Positions 1 to 5,621 of a stretch of 5,621 nt of DNA are shown one piece after another. This stretch comes from Acidimicrobiia bacterium (lineage in GTDB: Bacteria > Actinomycetota > Acidimicrobiia > Spongiisociales > SHLN01): positions 1 to 5,621 of the forward strand of contig JABDOU010000347.1 in NCBI GenBank assembly GCA_013043085.1, written 5' to 3'. Made by a program: the position numbers and the translations under genes. The notes under the pieces are model-generated. The model was not told the DNA's origin. It worked only from the letters and a program-made list of their open reading frames with translations, and did not search any database. The first letter of the stretch is position 1. Each line of letters opens with the position of its first letter.

Positions 1-1023
1 ACCAAAGCGGATCCGAGCTTTCAGTCCATCATGTCGGTCAACCGCTGCCTCCGTGCTTACGTGGATGAGTCCCATGGCGGCAAGTGCCACCGTGATTCCA
101 ACGATGAAAATCCACCGCGGTTCGCCCGACATATCGTCTGTGACGAGGAACTCGAGTCCGATGCCGGTCACGGTCAGGCCGAATGCCAGCGGCAGGTGGC
201 TGTAAATCCACGCTGTGGGTTTCCACGCGGTTCGCTGGCCCTCTTTTCTACGGACAACCGAGCCTTCGAGGTTGTCGAAGTACAGCCACCACAGAGCGGT
301 GGCAACCATGATCCCGATCAGCGATGCGATCACCGGCCGTGGGTGCCAGCCTTCGTGAGACAAACCGGCGACCACCGCCGCGATCGACTCGCCAAGGACA
401 AGAATCGTGAACAGTCCGAATCGTTCCGGCAGATGTGAGGTGTCGAGCGGCACTTTCGCCTGAATCTTTCGAACCGCGAATGGCGTATAGAAATCGATAG
501 CGAGCCCGAGACCCCACAGCGCGAACCTGGCTGGTTCGTCGATGAGCAGAGACAGGAGCCAGACGGCGATCGCGATGGAATGACCAATGATGTAGCCAGT
601 GACCAGTTCGCGGGTCTCGTGAACATGTCGGCGAGCTCGGATATACATCACGACCAGAATCGACCGGGCTGCTATGTAGCTCACGGCAAAAGCGAATGTC
701 GAGTCGGTTTCTCCGGACATGCTCGCCGCCATGAGGGCGACGGCAACTATTTGGGCCGCTGCCAGCCCGCGTTGGCCGAGGTCATCTGTGTCGTAGCGAT
801 CGGCATAGAACGTGTAGCCGGCCCACGCCCACCAGAGGGGAACGAAGAAGATCATGAACGGAATTAATCCCGCAACGCTGTGATCGTCGAGAAGCCGACC
901 CGCCAGCCTTGCAACCGCAACAACGAATACGAGATCGTAAAAAAGTTCGAGCCAGCTCGCGCTTCGGTGTGTTTCCGTCTCTGCTGTTCTCAGTCTCGGA
1001 GGACGCAGTGAGCCGATCTTCAT
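1..1023 (-). CDS. ltrA: LtrA-family (low temperature requirement A) multi-pass membrane protein, C-terminus cut by window edge
   Basis: The minus-strand frame is open from ATG at 1023 to the left edge: 341 codons without a stop. Family members are usually about 360-400 residues, so only the last part is missing. Visible family motifs, in order, are ASWLELFYDLVFV (residues 22-34), HLPERFGLFTILVLGES (197-213), ALWWLYFD (243-250) and YSHLPLAFG (274-282). They lie among many hydrophobic segments, for example around 48-70, 86-100, 109-128, 141-160, 202-220, 229-247, 275-295 and 303-320, so this is an inner-membrane protein. The family is named after a Listeria locus needed for growth in the cold; its biochemical activity is not established. 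The start is well bounded: an in-frame TAA lies at 1062-1060, and no other ATG, GTG or TTG falls between it and 1023. The upstream bases GGGGCAAGGC give a modest ribosome site. The gene is divergent from the hydrolase at 1124. The family call is firm; the function is unknown. Confidence 0.93.
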   Translation of the reverse strand, partial: MKIGSLRPPRLRTAETETHRSASWLELFYDLVFVVAVARLAGRLLDDHSVAGLIPFMIFFVPLWWAWAGYTFYADRYDTDDLGQRGLAAAQIVAVALMAASMSGETDSTFAFAVSYIAARSILVVMYIRARRHVHETRELVTGYIIGHSIAIAVWLLSLLIDEPARFALWGLGLAIDFYTPFAVRKIQAKVPLDTSHLPERFGLFTILVLGESIAAVVAGLSHEGWHPRPVIASLIGIMVATALWWLYFDNLEGSVVRRKEGQRTAWKPTAWIYSHLPLAFGLTVTGIGLEFLVTDDMSGEPRWIFIVGITVALAAMGLIHVSTEAAVDRHDGLKARIRFG

Positions 1024-1123
1024 GCCTTGCCCCGACGTTGCCTTGCTTTGAGGTCGAGATTAATCGGCATTTGGCGGCAGCGTAGAGCCTGCCGGTGTAG
1101 CGTTCGAGGGCAAGGAGGTTGGC
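1024..1123. promoter_or_regulatory. Divergent intergenic region between the LtrA-family gene and the MBL-fold gene
   Basis: This 100-bp region must hold promoters for both divergent genes. On the minus strand TAATCT (1062-1057) is a plausible -10 for the LtrA gene, about 34 bases before its start codon. It sits in the 8-bp palindrome GATTAATC (1058-1065). On the plus strand TAGCGT (1098-1103) is a plausible -10 for the hydrolase. I see no convincing -35 for either. TGCCTTGC occurs twice (1023-1030 and 1039-1046, 16 bp apart), and GGGCAAGG (1108-1115) is the inverse of CCTTGCCC (1026-1033). The last pair covers the ribosome-site regions of both genes, so purine-rich ribosome-site sequence may explain it better than a regulator site. 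Confidence 0.4.
1112..1118 (+). promoter_or_regulatory. Strong Shine-Dalgarno deciding the TTG start of the MBL-fold gene
   Basis: AAGGAGG ends 5 bases before TTG at 1124. This is close to the anti-Shine-Dalgarno consensus and at near-ideal spacing. It supports TTG as the start over the in-frame GTG three codons later. The protein then begins MEIVFHGVRGSVP, where family members normally start. Confidence 0.75.
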
Positions 1124-1930
1124 TTGGAGATAGTGTTTCATGGGGTACGCGGTTCGGTTCCCGTCGGTTCGCCGTTGATGGATCGGTATGGGGGTTCGAC
1201 CACGTGCCTGTCGATGCAGCTCGACGCTACTTCTCATCTGGTGTTGGACTGTGGGACCGGGCTGCGCGGATTCGAAGACCACATCGGAACCGAAGCTCGG
1301 CATTTCACTGTTCTTCTCAGTCACTACCACTGGGATCACCTCATGGGTTTGCCCTTCTTCTCGCCCCTGTACGAACCCGAGGCGACGTTCGACTTCTATG
1401 GATCGCCCTGGGAGTCCCACACAGTCGAAGAGGGAGTGGCGGGCGCATTTGAGCCGCCCTGGTTTCCCGTTCCACTTTCTGCCACAGCGGCGGCCAAGAA
1501 CTACCTCGCGGTACCCGACGTTCCGTGGCAGGTGGGTCCGCTGACAATCAGTGCCGCACGCCTTCATCATCCCCAGGGGGTAACGGCCTATCGGATCGAC
1601 ACACCTACGGGCTCGGTCGTGTTTGCGACCGACGTCGAGAGGGGGGAGAAGGAATCGGATGAACGACTCGCCACGTTGGCCGCAGGAGCTGACGTCTTGA
1701 TTCACGATGCCCAGTACTCACCGGACGACTATGACGATCATCGAGGATGGGGTCATTCGACGTGGCAGGATGCGGTTGCGGCGGCAAAGGACGCCGATAT
1801 ATCACATCTCGTGCTTTCTAGTCATGATCCTCAGCGGACCGACGAAGACGTGGACCGTTTGCTGGATGAAGCGAGGCAGCACTTTCCCAATACCGATGCC
1901 GCACAGGTGGGCATGGCCATCGACGTCTGA
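1124..1930 (+). CDS. Metallo-beta-lactamase-fold hydrolase, PhnP/RNase Z-like (COG1235-type) phosphodiesterase family
   Basis: This 268-residue protein has no signal peptide and is probably cytoplasmic. It opens with the family's N-terminal strand GVRGSVPVG (7-15) and RYGGSTTC (21-28), then LVLDCGTGLRG (39-49). The metal-binding motif SHYHWDH supplies H67, H69, D71 and H72. Further likely ligands are H148 or H149 (in RLHHPQG), D170 (in FATDVE), H211 (in GWGHST) and H234 (in SSHDPQ), so a complete two-metal site appears present. The layout resembles COG1235 proteins, which include PhnP-type cyclic phosphodiesterases and relatives of RNase Z, and points to a phosphodiester substrate. The particular substrate cannot be read from sequence, and the neighbours include no phosphonate genes. 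RNase Z proper is less likely, because the flexible-arm region is not evident. Translation starts at TTG (see the ribosome site). The gene converges on the molybdoenzyme, with only 10 bp between stop codons. Confidence 0.9.
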   Translation: MEIVFHGVRGSVPVGSPLMDRYGGSTTCLSMQLDATSHLVLDCGTGLRGFEDHIGTEARHFTVLLSHYHWDHLMGLPFFSPLYEPEATFDFYGSPWESHTVEEGVAGAFEPPWFPVPLSATAAAKNYLAVPDVPWQVGPLTISAARLHHPQGVTAYRIDTPTGSVVFATDVERGEKESDERLATLAAGADVLIHDAQYSPDDYDDHRGWGHSTWQDAVAAAKDADISHLVLSSHDPQRTDEDVDRLLDEARQHFPNTDAAQVGMAIDV

Positions 1931-1940
1931 GAGCGTGTCG

Positions 1941-3518
1941 CTACGCCGTTACCTGTACCACGACCGCATCAAATCCTTCGGCTCCGTCCGGACGAGGCTC
2001 GACCCGATTCTCTTCTTGTGTATAGCCCTCGCCATCGGTCGCTCTGACTTCGATCAGTGCCTGTCCCGGTGCTATCGGAACATCTGTCCGCCACTGCACC
2101 CATGATTTTTCGCTCAATGGCTCGCTCAGGATGGCATCGATCCATTCGCCGCCATTGACCCGAACCTCCACTTTGTCGATTCCCTTGAGTGGTGCCCATG
2201 CCACGCCGGCCACCGTCGTACTTCCAGCGGAGATCGGATCGTCTTTGGTCGGCACGTCGATGCGGGATTGGGTCTTGATAGGGCCCTCTTTCGACCACCC
2301 ACGCGGCACCCAGTAGCCGTCAAATCCCTCCCACGTTGTGAGCGTGATCTCGCTCAGCCATTTTGTCGCTGATACGTAGCCGTAGAGGCCGGGCACTATC
2401 AATCTGGCGGGGAAGCCGTGTTTGGCAGGCAGCGGTTCGTCGTTCATGGCAAGTGCGATGAGTGGCTCCCGGCCATCGAACACTGCCTCGGTCGGAAATC
2501 CGGCCGTCCAGCCGTCAACTGAGGTCCCAACGATCTGTGTGGCGCCGTTCTGGACACCTGCACGCTCGAGGACCTCTACAAGCCGAACCCCGGTCCATTT
2601 GGCATTACCTACGTACGGTCCGCCAACGGGGTTCGAAACACAGGCGATCGTCACATATTCCTCGATCAGGTCGAACGCCTTCAGATCGTCGAGCGACAAC
2701 TCCAGCTCGGTGTCGACCATGCCATTCACACGTAGAGACCAACTTGCGGGATCGACCCGGGGCACGGCGAGGGCCGTGTCGATGAGGTAGAACTGGTCGT
2801 TTGGCACAATGATGGGGGTGATGCCCGGCACGCTGAGCATGTTCGCCGGCGAGGGAGCGGCGAGGGTTCCGGCGGCGTCGGGCACGGCAAGCGTTGCAGG
2901 GTCGATGCTGACTCCACCGCCGAATGCGAACCGCCCAAGTGTTCCTGAAGCCACAGCTACTGCTCCGATGCCGCCTGCTGCGGTGAGGAACTCCCTGCGA
3001 GACGCGCCGACCTGTGTTCCGGTCAACTCAGGGCCGGATTCCGGGTCTGCGGTCGAGAGTCCGGCGGAAACGGGAACCGCCGGACTCTCTGAGGCGATCA
3101 GTCGTTGGAGATAGGTGAGTGCGTTGTACCCGACGGCACCGCCTATGAGACCCAGAACGGTGGTCCACGCAGGATCGACGAGGGGCGATTGAATACCGGC
3201 GACAATGCCGACGATTGCGAAGCCAAAGAACACCAGAAACGCCAGCCAGTTCCGACGATAGGACCACACGCCGACTGCGGCTCCAAGGATGAGTGCCACG
3301 ATCACCGTCCCTATCAGCAGTGCCGGTTTGTCGGCGGTACCGAATGTCGTGACGGCAAAGTCTTTGAGAGCCGGTGGCGACCAGTCGATGAGGCGTTCGC
3401 CGATCGCGGTAATGGGACTGGAAACAGAAGAGATGAGCCCGGACATCAGCTCGCCGAAGCCAAGTGAGGCGGCGACGCCGATGATGCCGGCCAGGGAGAG
3501 TTTGGTTCTGGTTTTCAT
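1941..3518 (-). CDS. Membrane-anchored molybdopterin-dependent oxidoreductase, sulfite oxidase family, with internal twin-arginine motif
   Basis: 525 residues from ATG at 3518. The N-terminal part has four likely membrane spans (about 8-30, 66-88, 91-110, 117-137). A loop then leads to the twin-arginine motif SRREFL (173-178) and a fifth hydrophobic stretch (179-199). The oxidoreductase domain (about 235-400) has the expected molybdenum-ligand cysteine C293 in IACVSNPVGG, the pterin-binding stretch KHGFPARLIVPGLYG (366-380) and KWLSEI (386-391). Residues about 420-525 resemble the Mo-co dimerisation domain (GVAWAPLKGIDKVEVRVNGG). The catalytic part should therefore lie outside the membrane and oxidise or reduce a small molecule; sulfite or a sulfoxide is possible, but the substrate is unknown. 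The frame stays open 82 codons further upstream, but that stretch runs antisense to the next gene and looks non-coding, so ATG 3518 is preferred. No clear ribosome site precedes it, so the leader may be very short. No cytochrome domain is present. Confidence 0.92.
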   Translation of the reverse strand: MKTRTKLSLAGIIGVAASLGFGELMSGLISSVSSPITAIGERLIDWSPPALKDFAVTTFGTADKPALLIGTVIVALILGAAVGVWSYRRNWLAFLVFFGFAIVGIVAGIQSPLVDPAWTTVLGLIGGAVGYNALTYLQRLIASESPAVPVSAGLSTADPESGPELTGTQVGASRREFLTAAGGIGAVAVASGTLGRFAFGGGVSIDPATLAVPDAAGTLAAPSPANMLSVPGITPIIVPNDQFYLIDTALAVPRVDPASWSLRVNGMVDTELELSLDDLKAFDLIEEYVTIACVSNPVGGPYVGNAKWTGVRLVEVLERAGVQNGATQIVGTSVDGWTAGFPTEAVFDGREPLIALAMNDEPLPAKHGFPARLIVPGLYGYVSATKWLSEITLTTWEGFDGYWVPRGWSKEGPIKTQSRIDVPTKDDPISAGSTTVAGVAWAPLKGIDKVEVRVNGGEWIDAILSEPLSEKSWVQWRTDVPIAPGQALIEVRATDGEGYTQEENRVEPRPDGAEGFDAVVVQVTA

Positions 3519-3533
3519 GAGTTCGTTCGTTCT

Positions 3534-3560
3534 AACGACCGTCGATCGTGGATGGTTCCC
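3534..3560 (-). promoter_or_regulatory. Candidate ECF-sigma-type promoter for the molybdoenzyme gene
   Basis: Reading the minus strand, GGGAAC (3560-3555) is followed by 17 bases and then CGTT (3537-3534). This matches the general GGAAC-N16/17-CGTT pattern of many extracytoplasmic-function sigma factors. Transcription would start roughly 5-8 bases further on, leaving a leader of only about ten bases before ATG 3518. The short leader fits the absence of a Shine-Dalgarno. Three tandem GAAC units (3532-3521) lie in that leader. It is a motif match only; chance occurrence is possible. Confidence 0.4.
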
Positions 3561-3584
3561 GTCCAGGGTATTCGGAGCCGGCGT

Positions 3585-3590
3585 TAGCCT
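3585..3590 (+). promoter_or_regulatory. Candidate -10 element for leaderless transcription of the MocA-like gene
   Basis: TAGCCT fits the actinobacterial TANNNT -10 pattern and ends 6 bases before GTG 3597, so transcription would begin at or next to the start codon. No good Shine-Dalgarno precedes that GTG, which is what a leaderless gene would show. No clear -35 is visible, as is common for such promoters. Confidence 0.4.
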
Positions 3591-3596
3591 GGATGG

Positions 3597-4178
3597 GTGT
3601 CCTATGCAGTTGTGATCTTGGCCGCCGGGCTTGCTACTCGGATGGGACGCCCGAAGCAGCTCTTGCCGGCCGGCGGCGTCGCGATGGTGCGTCGGGTGGT
3701 CGAAGCCGCATGCCGAACAGCGGCCGATCCGGTTGTCGTCGTAACGGGAGCTTACGGGGCACAAGTCGCTCGTTCGGTGGCAGGTTTGTGTGCGTCATGC
3801 GTTGAGAACACCCATTACGAGACAGGAAGCTATTCGTCGCTGCGAACCGGCCTTGAAGCGATTGCAGAAACACAATGCCCTGCCGTTGTACTCGTAGCCG
3901 ACATGCCAGCGATCCCGACTGAGGTCATAGAAGCTGTAGGCCGGAGTCTTGAGCAGGGATCATGGGGTGTTCTGACGGACTACAGCGATGGGCCAGGACA
4001 CCCGTTTGGTCTCTCTGCGGAAATGATCTCGTCTTTGCCCGTGACCGCGCCCGACAGGTTCATTTTTGACATGCTCGAAACCGATGAGCGGGCCGAGCGG
4101 TTGACGTACCAAACCAGCAAGCCACTCGACGTGAACACCCCCGAAGATTATGAAATGCTCGGCGAGGCGGAGGGATGA
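3597..4178 (+). CDS. MocA/MobA-like nucleotidyltransferase (probable molybdenum cofactor cytidylyltransferase family)
   Basis: This 193-residue cytoplasmic protein has the usual length for the family. The N-terminal nucleotide-binding loop is LAAGLATRMGRPKQLLP (8-24), with R15 and K20 as the expected phosphate-contacting residues. Next come GSYSSLRTGLEA (77-88), the metal-binding aspartate D102 in VLVADMP (98-104), GHP (134-136) and the C-terminal PLDVNTPEDY (176-185). LAAG and RPKQLLP resemble MocA, which makes molybdopterin cytosine dinucleotide from CTP, more than MobA, which usually has LAGG and makes the guanine form. Base choice cannot be settled by eye. A sugar-nucleotide pyrophosphorylase is less likely at this length and with this motif set. 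GTG is the start; an ATG 4 bases earlier is out of frame. The gene is divergent from the molybdoenzyme across 78 bp, which supports a molybdenum role. It heads the plus-strand cluster that continues into the MaoC-like gene. Confidence 0.87.
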   Translation: MSYAVVILAAGLATRMGRPKQLLPAGGVAMVRRVVEAACRTAADPVVVVTGAYGAQVARSVAGLCASCVENTHYETGSYSSLRTGLEAIAETQCPAVVLVADMPAIPTEVIEAVGRSLEQGSWGVLTDYSDGPGHPFGLSAEMISSLPVTAPDRFIFDMLETDERAERLTYQTSKPLDVNTPEDYEMLGEAEG

Positions 4179-4210
4179 TTGGCCTCTGTAGGATCGCCTC
4201 ACACGGATCC

Positions 4211-4215
4211 GGGAG
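4211..4215 (+). promoter_or_regulatory. Ribosome site deciding the ATG start of the MaoC-like gene
   Basis: GGGAG lies 5 bases before ATG 4221. A competing in-frame TTG at 4179 directly follows the previous stop codon and has GGAGGG (4169-4174) 4 bases before it. The ATG is preferred because the 14 extra residues from the TTG do not look like family sequence, whereas the ATG gives a normal MaoC N-terminus. Confidence 0.5.
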
Positions 4216-4220
4216 CGGCA

Positions 4221-4685
4221 ATGGCAAAACTGGTACCTGCGGACGAACTTGCGACCTACATCGGAGCCAAGCTCGGACCTTCCGAATGGCTTCACATCGA
4301 TCAGGACCGTATCGATGCGTTTGCTGACGTCACGCTGGATCATCAGTTCATCCATATCGATCCGGAAGCTGCCGCCAAAACCGAATTCGGCTCAACTATT
4401 GCTCATGGCTTTCTGACGCTATCCCTTCTTTCGTACTTGTGTTCTGAGCTGACCCTGATGCCCGAACACCTCGCTATCGGAATCAACTATGGCTTTGATT
4501 CTGTGCGCTTCGTGCAGCCAGTCGTGGTCGACAGCTGGATCAGGGCTCACGTCAGCGTGCTCGACGTCAACAACAAAGGGCAAGGACGATATCTGATCAA
4601 GAACTCGGTAACGGTTGAGATCAAAGGTCAGGAGAAACCTGCCCTGGTCGCCGAATGGCTTGGGATGGGGATCGTTAACCCGTGA
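4221..4685 (+). CDS. MaoC-like (hot-dog fold) dehydratase, probable (R)-specific enoyl-CoA hydratase
   Basis: 154 residues from ATG 4221, or 168 if the TTG at 4179 is used. The length is normal for the single-domain NodN/MaoC group. The hydratase motif is DVTLDHQFIHIDPEAA (36-51), with likely catalytic D40 and H45. It is followed by the conserved FGSTIAHGFLTLSLL (56-70). Family members add water to, or remove it from, 2-enoyl-CoA with R stereochemistry, in the cytoplasm, feeding beta-oxidation side routes, polyester or polyketide metabolism. The acyl chain used here is unknown. The residue before D40 is leucine, where the classical hydratase motif has glycine; TLDHQ variants also exist among relatives, so activity is still expected. 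The stop codon overlaps the next start by 4 bp (GTGA), suggesting translational coupling to the dehydrogenase. The gene starts 42 bp after the MocA-like gene and is probably on the same transcript. Confidence 0.9.
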   Translation: MAKLVPADELATYIGAKLGPSEWLHIDQDRIDAFADVTLDHQFIHIDPEAAAKTEFGSTIAHGFLTLSLLSYLCSELTLMPEHLAIGINYGFDSVRFVQPVVVDSWIRAHVSVLDVNNKGQGRYLIKNSVTVEIKGQEKPALVAEWLGMGIVNP

Positions 4686-5621
4686 AGGCTCTCGTGGTGG
4701 AAGCGTATGGACCCTGGGACACGGCAGAAATACGCGATATCGAAGAACCACAACCGGGCCGAGACGAAGTTGTCGTCAAGGTAGAGGCCGCGGGCGTCAA
4801 CTTTCCTGACATCCTCATGATGGAGGGGAAATACCAATTCAAACCTGCAACGCCGTTCGTACCGGGTGTCGAAGGTGCAGGAGTGGTCACGGACGTCGGT
4901 GAAGCCGTTGAGGATTGGAGCGAGGGCGATCGCGCAATCTTTCTCGTCGATTCAGGTGCCTTCGCCGAGTACGTAACAGTGCCGCGAACGCGGCTTCTCC
5001 CGTTGGTTGAAGACATCAGCTTTGTTCAAGGCGCCGGTCTCGCCATGATCTACGGAACGAGCTATCACGCGCTTAAGCAGCGAGCGGACCTCCAGCCTGG
5101 CGAAACCCTTCTGGTGCTTGGGGCATCAGGTGGAGTTGGCACGGCAGCCGTGCAGTTGGGCAAGGCGATGGGCGCCTCGGTAATCGCCTGCGCCTCGAGC
5201 GCTGAAAAACTGGATTATGCAACATCCAATGGGGCGGATTTCACCATCGACTATTCGTCAGAAGACATCAGGGCCAGGATCAAGGACGTCACCGACGGGG
5301 TAGGTCCGGACGTTGTTTACGATCCGATCGGCGGCGATCTTGCCGAAGCAGTGTTTCGTTCGATCGGATGGCGCGGGCGGTATCTGGTGGTGGGATTCGC
5401 AGCAGGCGATATCCCGTCCCTTGCCTTCAACCTCGCTCTTCTAAAAGGCGCGTCGCTGATAGGAGTGTTTTGGGGAGCGTTCGTCGCACGTGAGCCTCAC
5501 ATCGCCGCCCAAAACTTTGCGGAGATCGTGGGCATGGTCGAATCCGGTCAGATTGTGCCGCCTGTTTCAGACACGTACCCACTTGCTCGCGCGCAGGAGG
5601 CACTTGGTCAGATCGCCGATC
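4682..5621 (+). CDS. Quinone oxidoreductase-like medium-chain dehydrogenase (MDR), C-terminus cut by window edge
   Basis: The frame is open from GTG 4682 to the right edge: 313 complete codons. Relatives are about 320-330 residues, so only a short tail is missing. The N-terminal GroES-like domain includes AAGVNFPDILMMEGKY (36-51) and PFVPGVEGAGVV (58-69), followed by GDRAIF (82-87). The Rossmann domain has LLVLGASGGVGTAAVQLGK (143-161), which is typical of NADPH binding in the QOR branch. The clustered cysteines of the structural zinc site and the usual zinc ligands are absent, so a zinc-independent quinone or enone reductase is likelier than an alcohol dehydrogenase. The electron acceptor is unknown; enoyl-CoA-like substrates are conceivable next to a MaoC hydratase, but that is inference. 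The start codon overlaps the MaoC stop, and only a weak GGGG (4667-4670) lies upstream, so translation probably depends on coupling. Confidence 0.92.
   Translation, partial: MKALVVEAYGPWDTAEIRDIEEPQPGRDEVVVKVEAAGVNFPDILMMEGKYQFKPATPFVPGVEGAGVVTDVGEAVEDWSEGDRAIFLVDSGAFAEYVTVPRTRLLPLVEDISFVQGAGLAMIYGTSYHALKQRADLQPGETLLVLGASGGVGTAAVQLGKAMGASVIACASSAEKLDYATSNGADFTIDYSSEDIRARIKDVTDGVGPDVVYDPIGGDLAEAVFRSIGWRGRYLVVGFAAGDIPSLAFNLALLKGASLIGVFWGAFVAREPHIAAQNFAEIVGMVESGQIVPPVSDTYPLARAQEALGQIAD

Noticed and set aside
31..438. 135-codon plus-strand frame opposite the LtrA-family gene
   Set aside because: The opposite strand carries clear LtrA motifs through the whole stretch, and the plus-strand product has shadow-like composition with no recognisable domain.
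1023..1115. Direct repeat TGCCTTGC (twice) and inverted repeat GGGCAAGG/CCTTGCCC as regulator binding sites
   Set aside because: Only 8 bp each, and the inverted pair coincides with the ribosome-site regions of the two divergent genes, which explains the shared purine-rich sequence. Mentioned under the intergenic region but not called as an operator.
782..1705. 307-codon open frame on the minus strand, antisense to the MBL-fold gene and overlapping the LtrA gene start
   Set aside because: It overlaps two genes with clear family motifs. Its composition (rich in Arg, Cys, Gly and Ser) is typical of a shadow frame, and I recognise no motif in it.
1932..1942. Small hairpin AGCG-TGT-CGCT between the convergent stop codons as a terminator
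   Set aside because: Only 4 base pairs with no T-run on either strand, which is too weak to call a terminator.
2422..3114. Several plus-strand frames of 100-120 codons inside the molybdoenzyme
   Set aside because: All lie opposite conserved catalytic or membrane-spanning sequence, have Ser/Thr/Pro/Arg-rich products, and lack ribosome sites or family motifs.
3519..3764. 82-codon in-frame upstream extension of the molybdoenzyme frame, starting at an ATG at 3764
   Set aside because: It runs antisense to the MocA-like gene, is rich in histidine, serine, proline and arginine with no domain features, and would put non-membrane sequence before the natural basic start MKTRTK. The frame is probably open by chance.

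Overview
The window looks like an ordinary stretch of an actinobacterial-type chromosome. This is inferred from moderately high GC with a G/C bias at third codon positions, GTG and TTG starts alongside ATG, a probable leaderless gene, and a membrane molybdoenzyme with the polytopic-plus-internal-Tat layout known from Actinomycetota. The exact lineage cannot be fixed by reading alone; an Acidimicrobiia-like organism is only a guess. There are six protein genes, two of them cut by the window edges. I found no RNA genes, CRISPR arrays, insertion sequences or long repeats.

Layout. From 1023 down to the left edge, on the minus strand, lies an LtrA-family multi-pass membrane protein whose C-terminus is outside the window. 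After a 100-bp divergent intergenic region, a metallo-beta-lactamase-fold hydrolase (1124-1930, plus) starts at a TTG with a strong Shine-Dalgarno. It converges, with only 10 bp between stop codons, on a 525-residue membrane-anchored sulfite-oxidase-family molybdopterin oxidoreductase (3518-1941, minus). A 78-bp divergent region separates that gene from a plus-strand cluster: a MocA/MobA-like nucleotidyltransferase (3597-4178), a MaoC-like hydratase (4221-4685) and a quinone-oxidoreductase-like medium-chain dehydrogenase (4682 to beyond the right edge). The last two overlap by 4 bp.

How the genes may work together. The clearest theme is molybdenum: a molybdoenzyme back to back with a nucleotidyltransferase of the family that attaches nucleotides to molybdopterin, with promoters within 78 bp of each other. 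The MaoC and dehydrogenase genes suggest acyl-CoA or enone metabolism and may simply be co-transcribed. The LtrA and hydrolase genes have no evident link to the rest.

The points most worth a second look are the internal twin-arginine motif after four membrane spans in the molybdoenzyme, an ECF-sigma-like promoter in front of it, and the biochemical mismatch between a sulfite-oxidase-type enzyme and a dinucleotide-cofactor transferase. I did not find convincing evidence of a wholly undescribed system.
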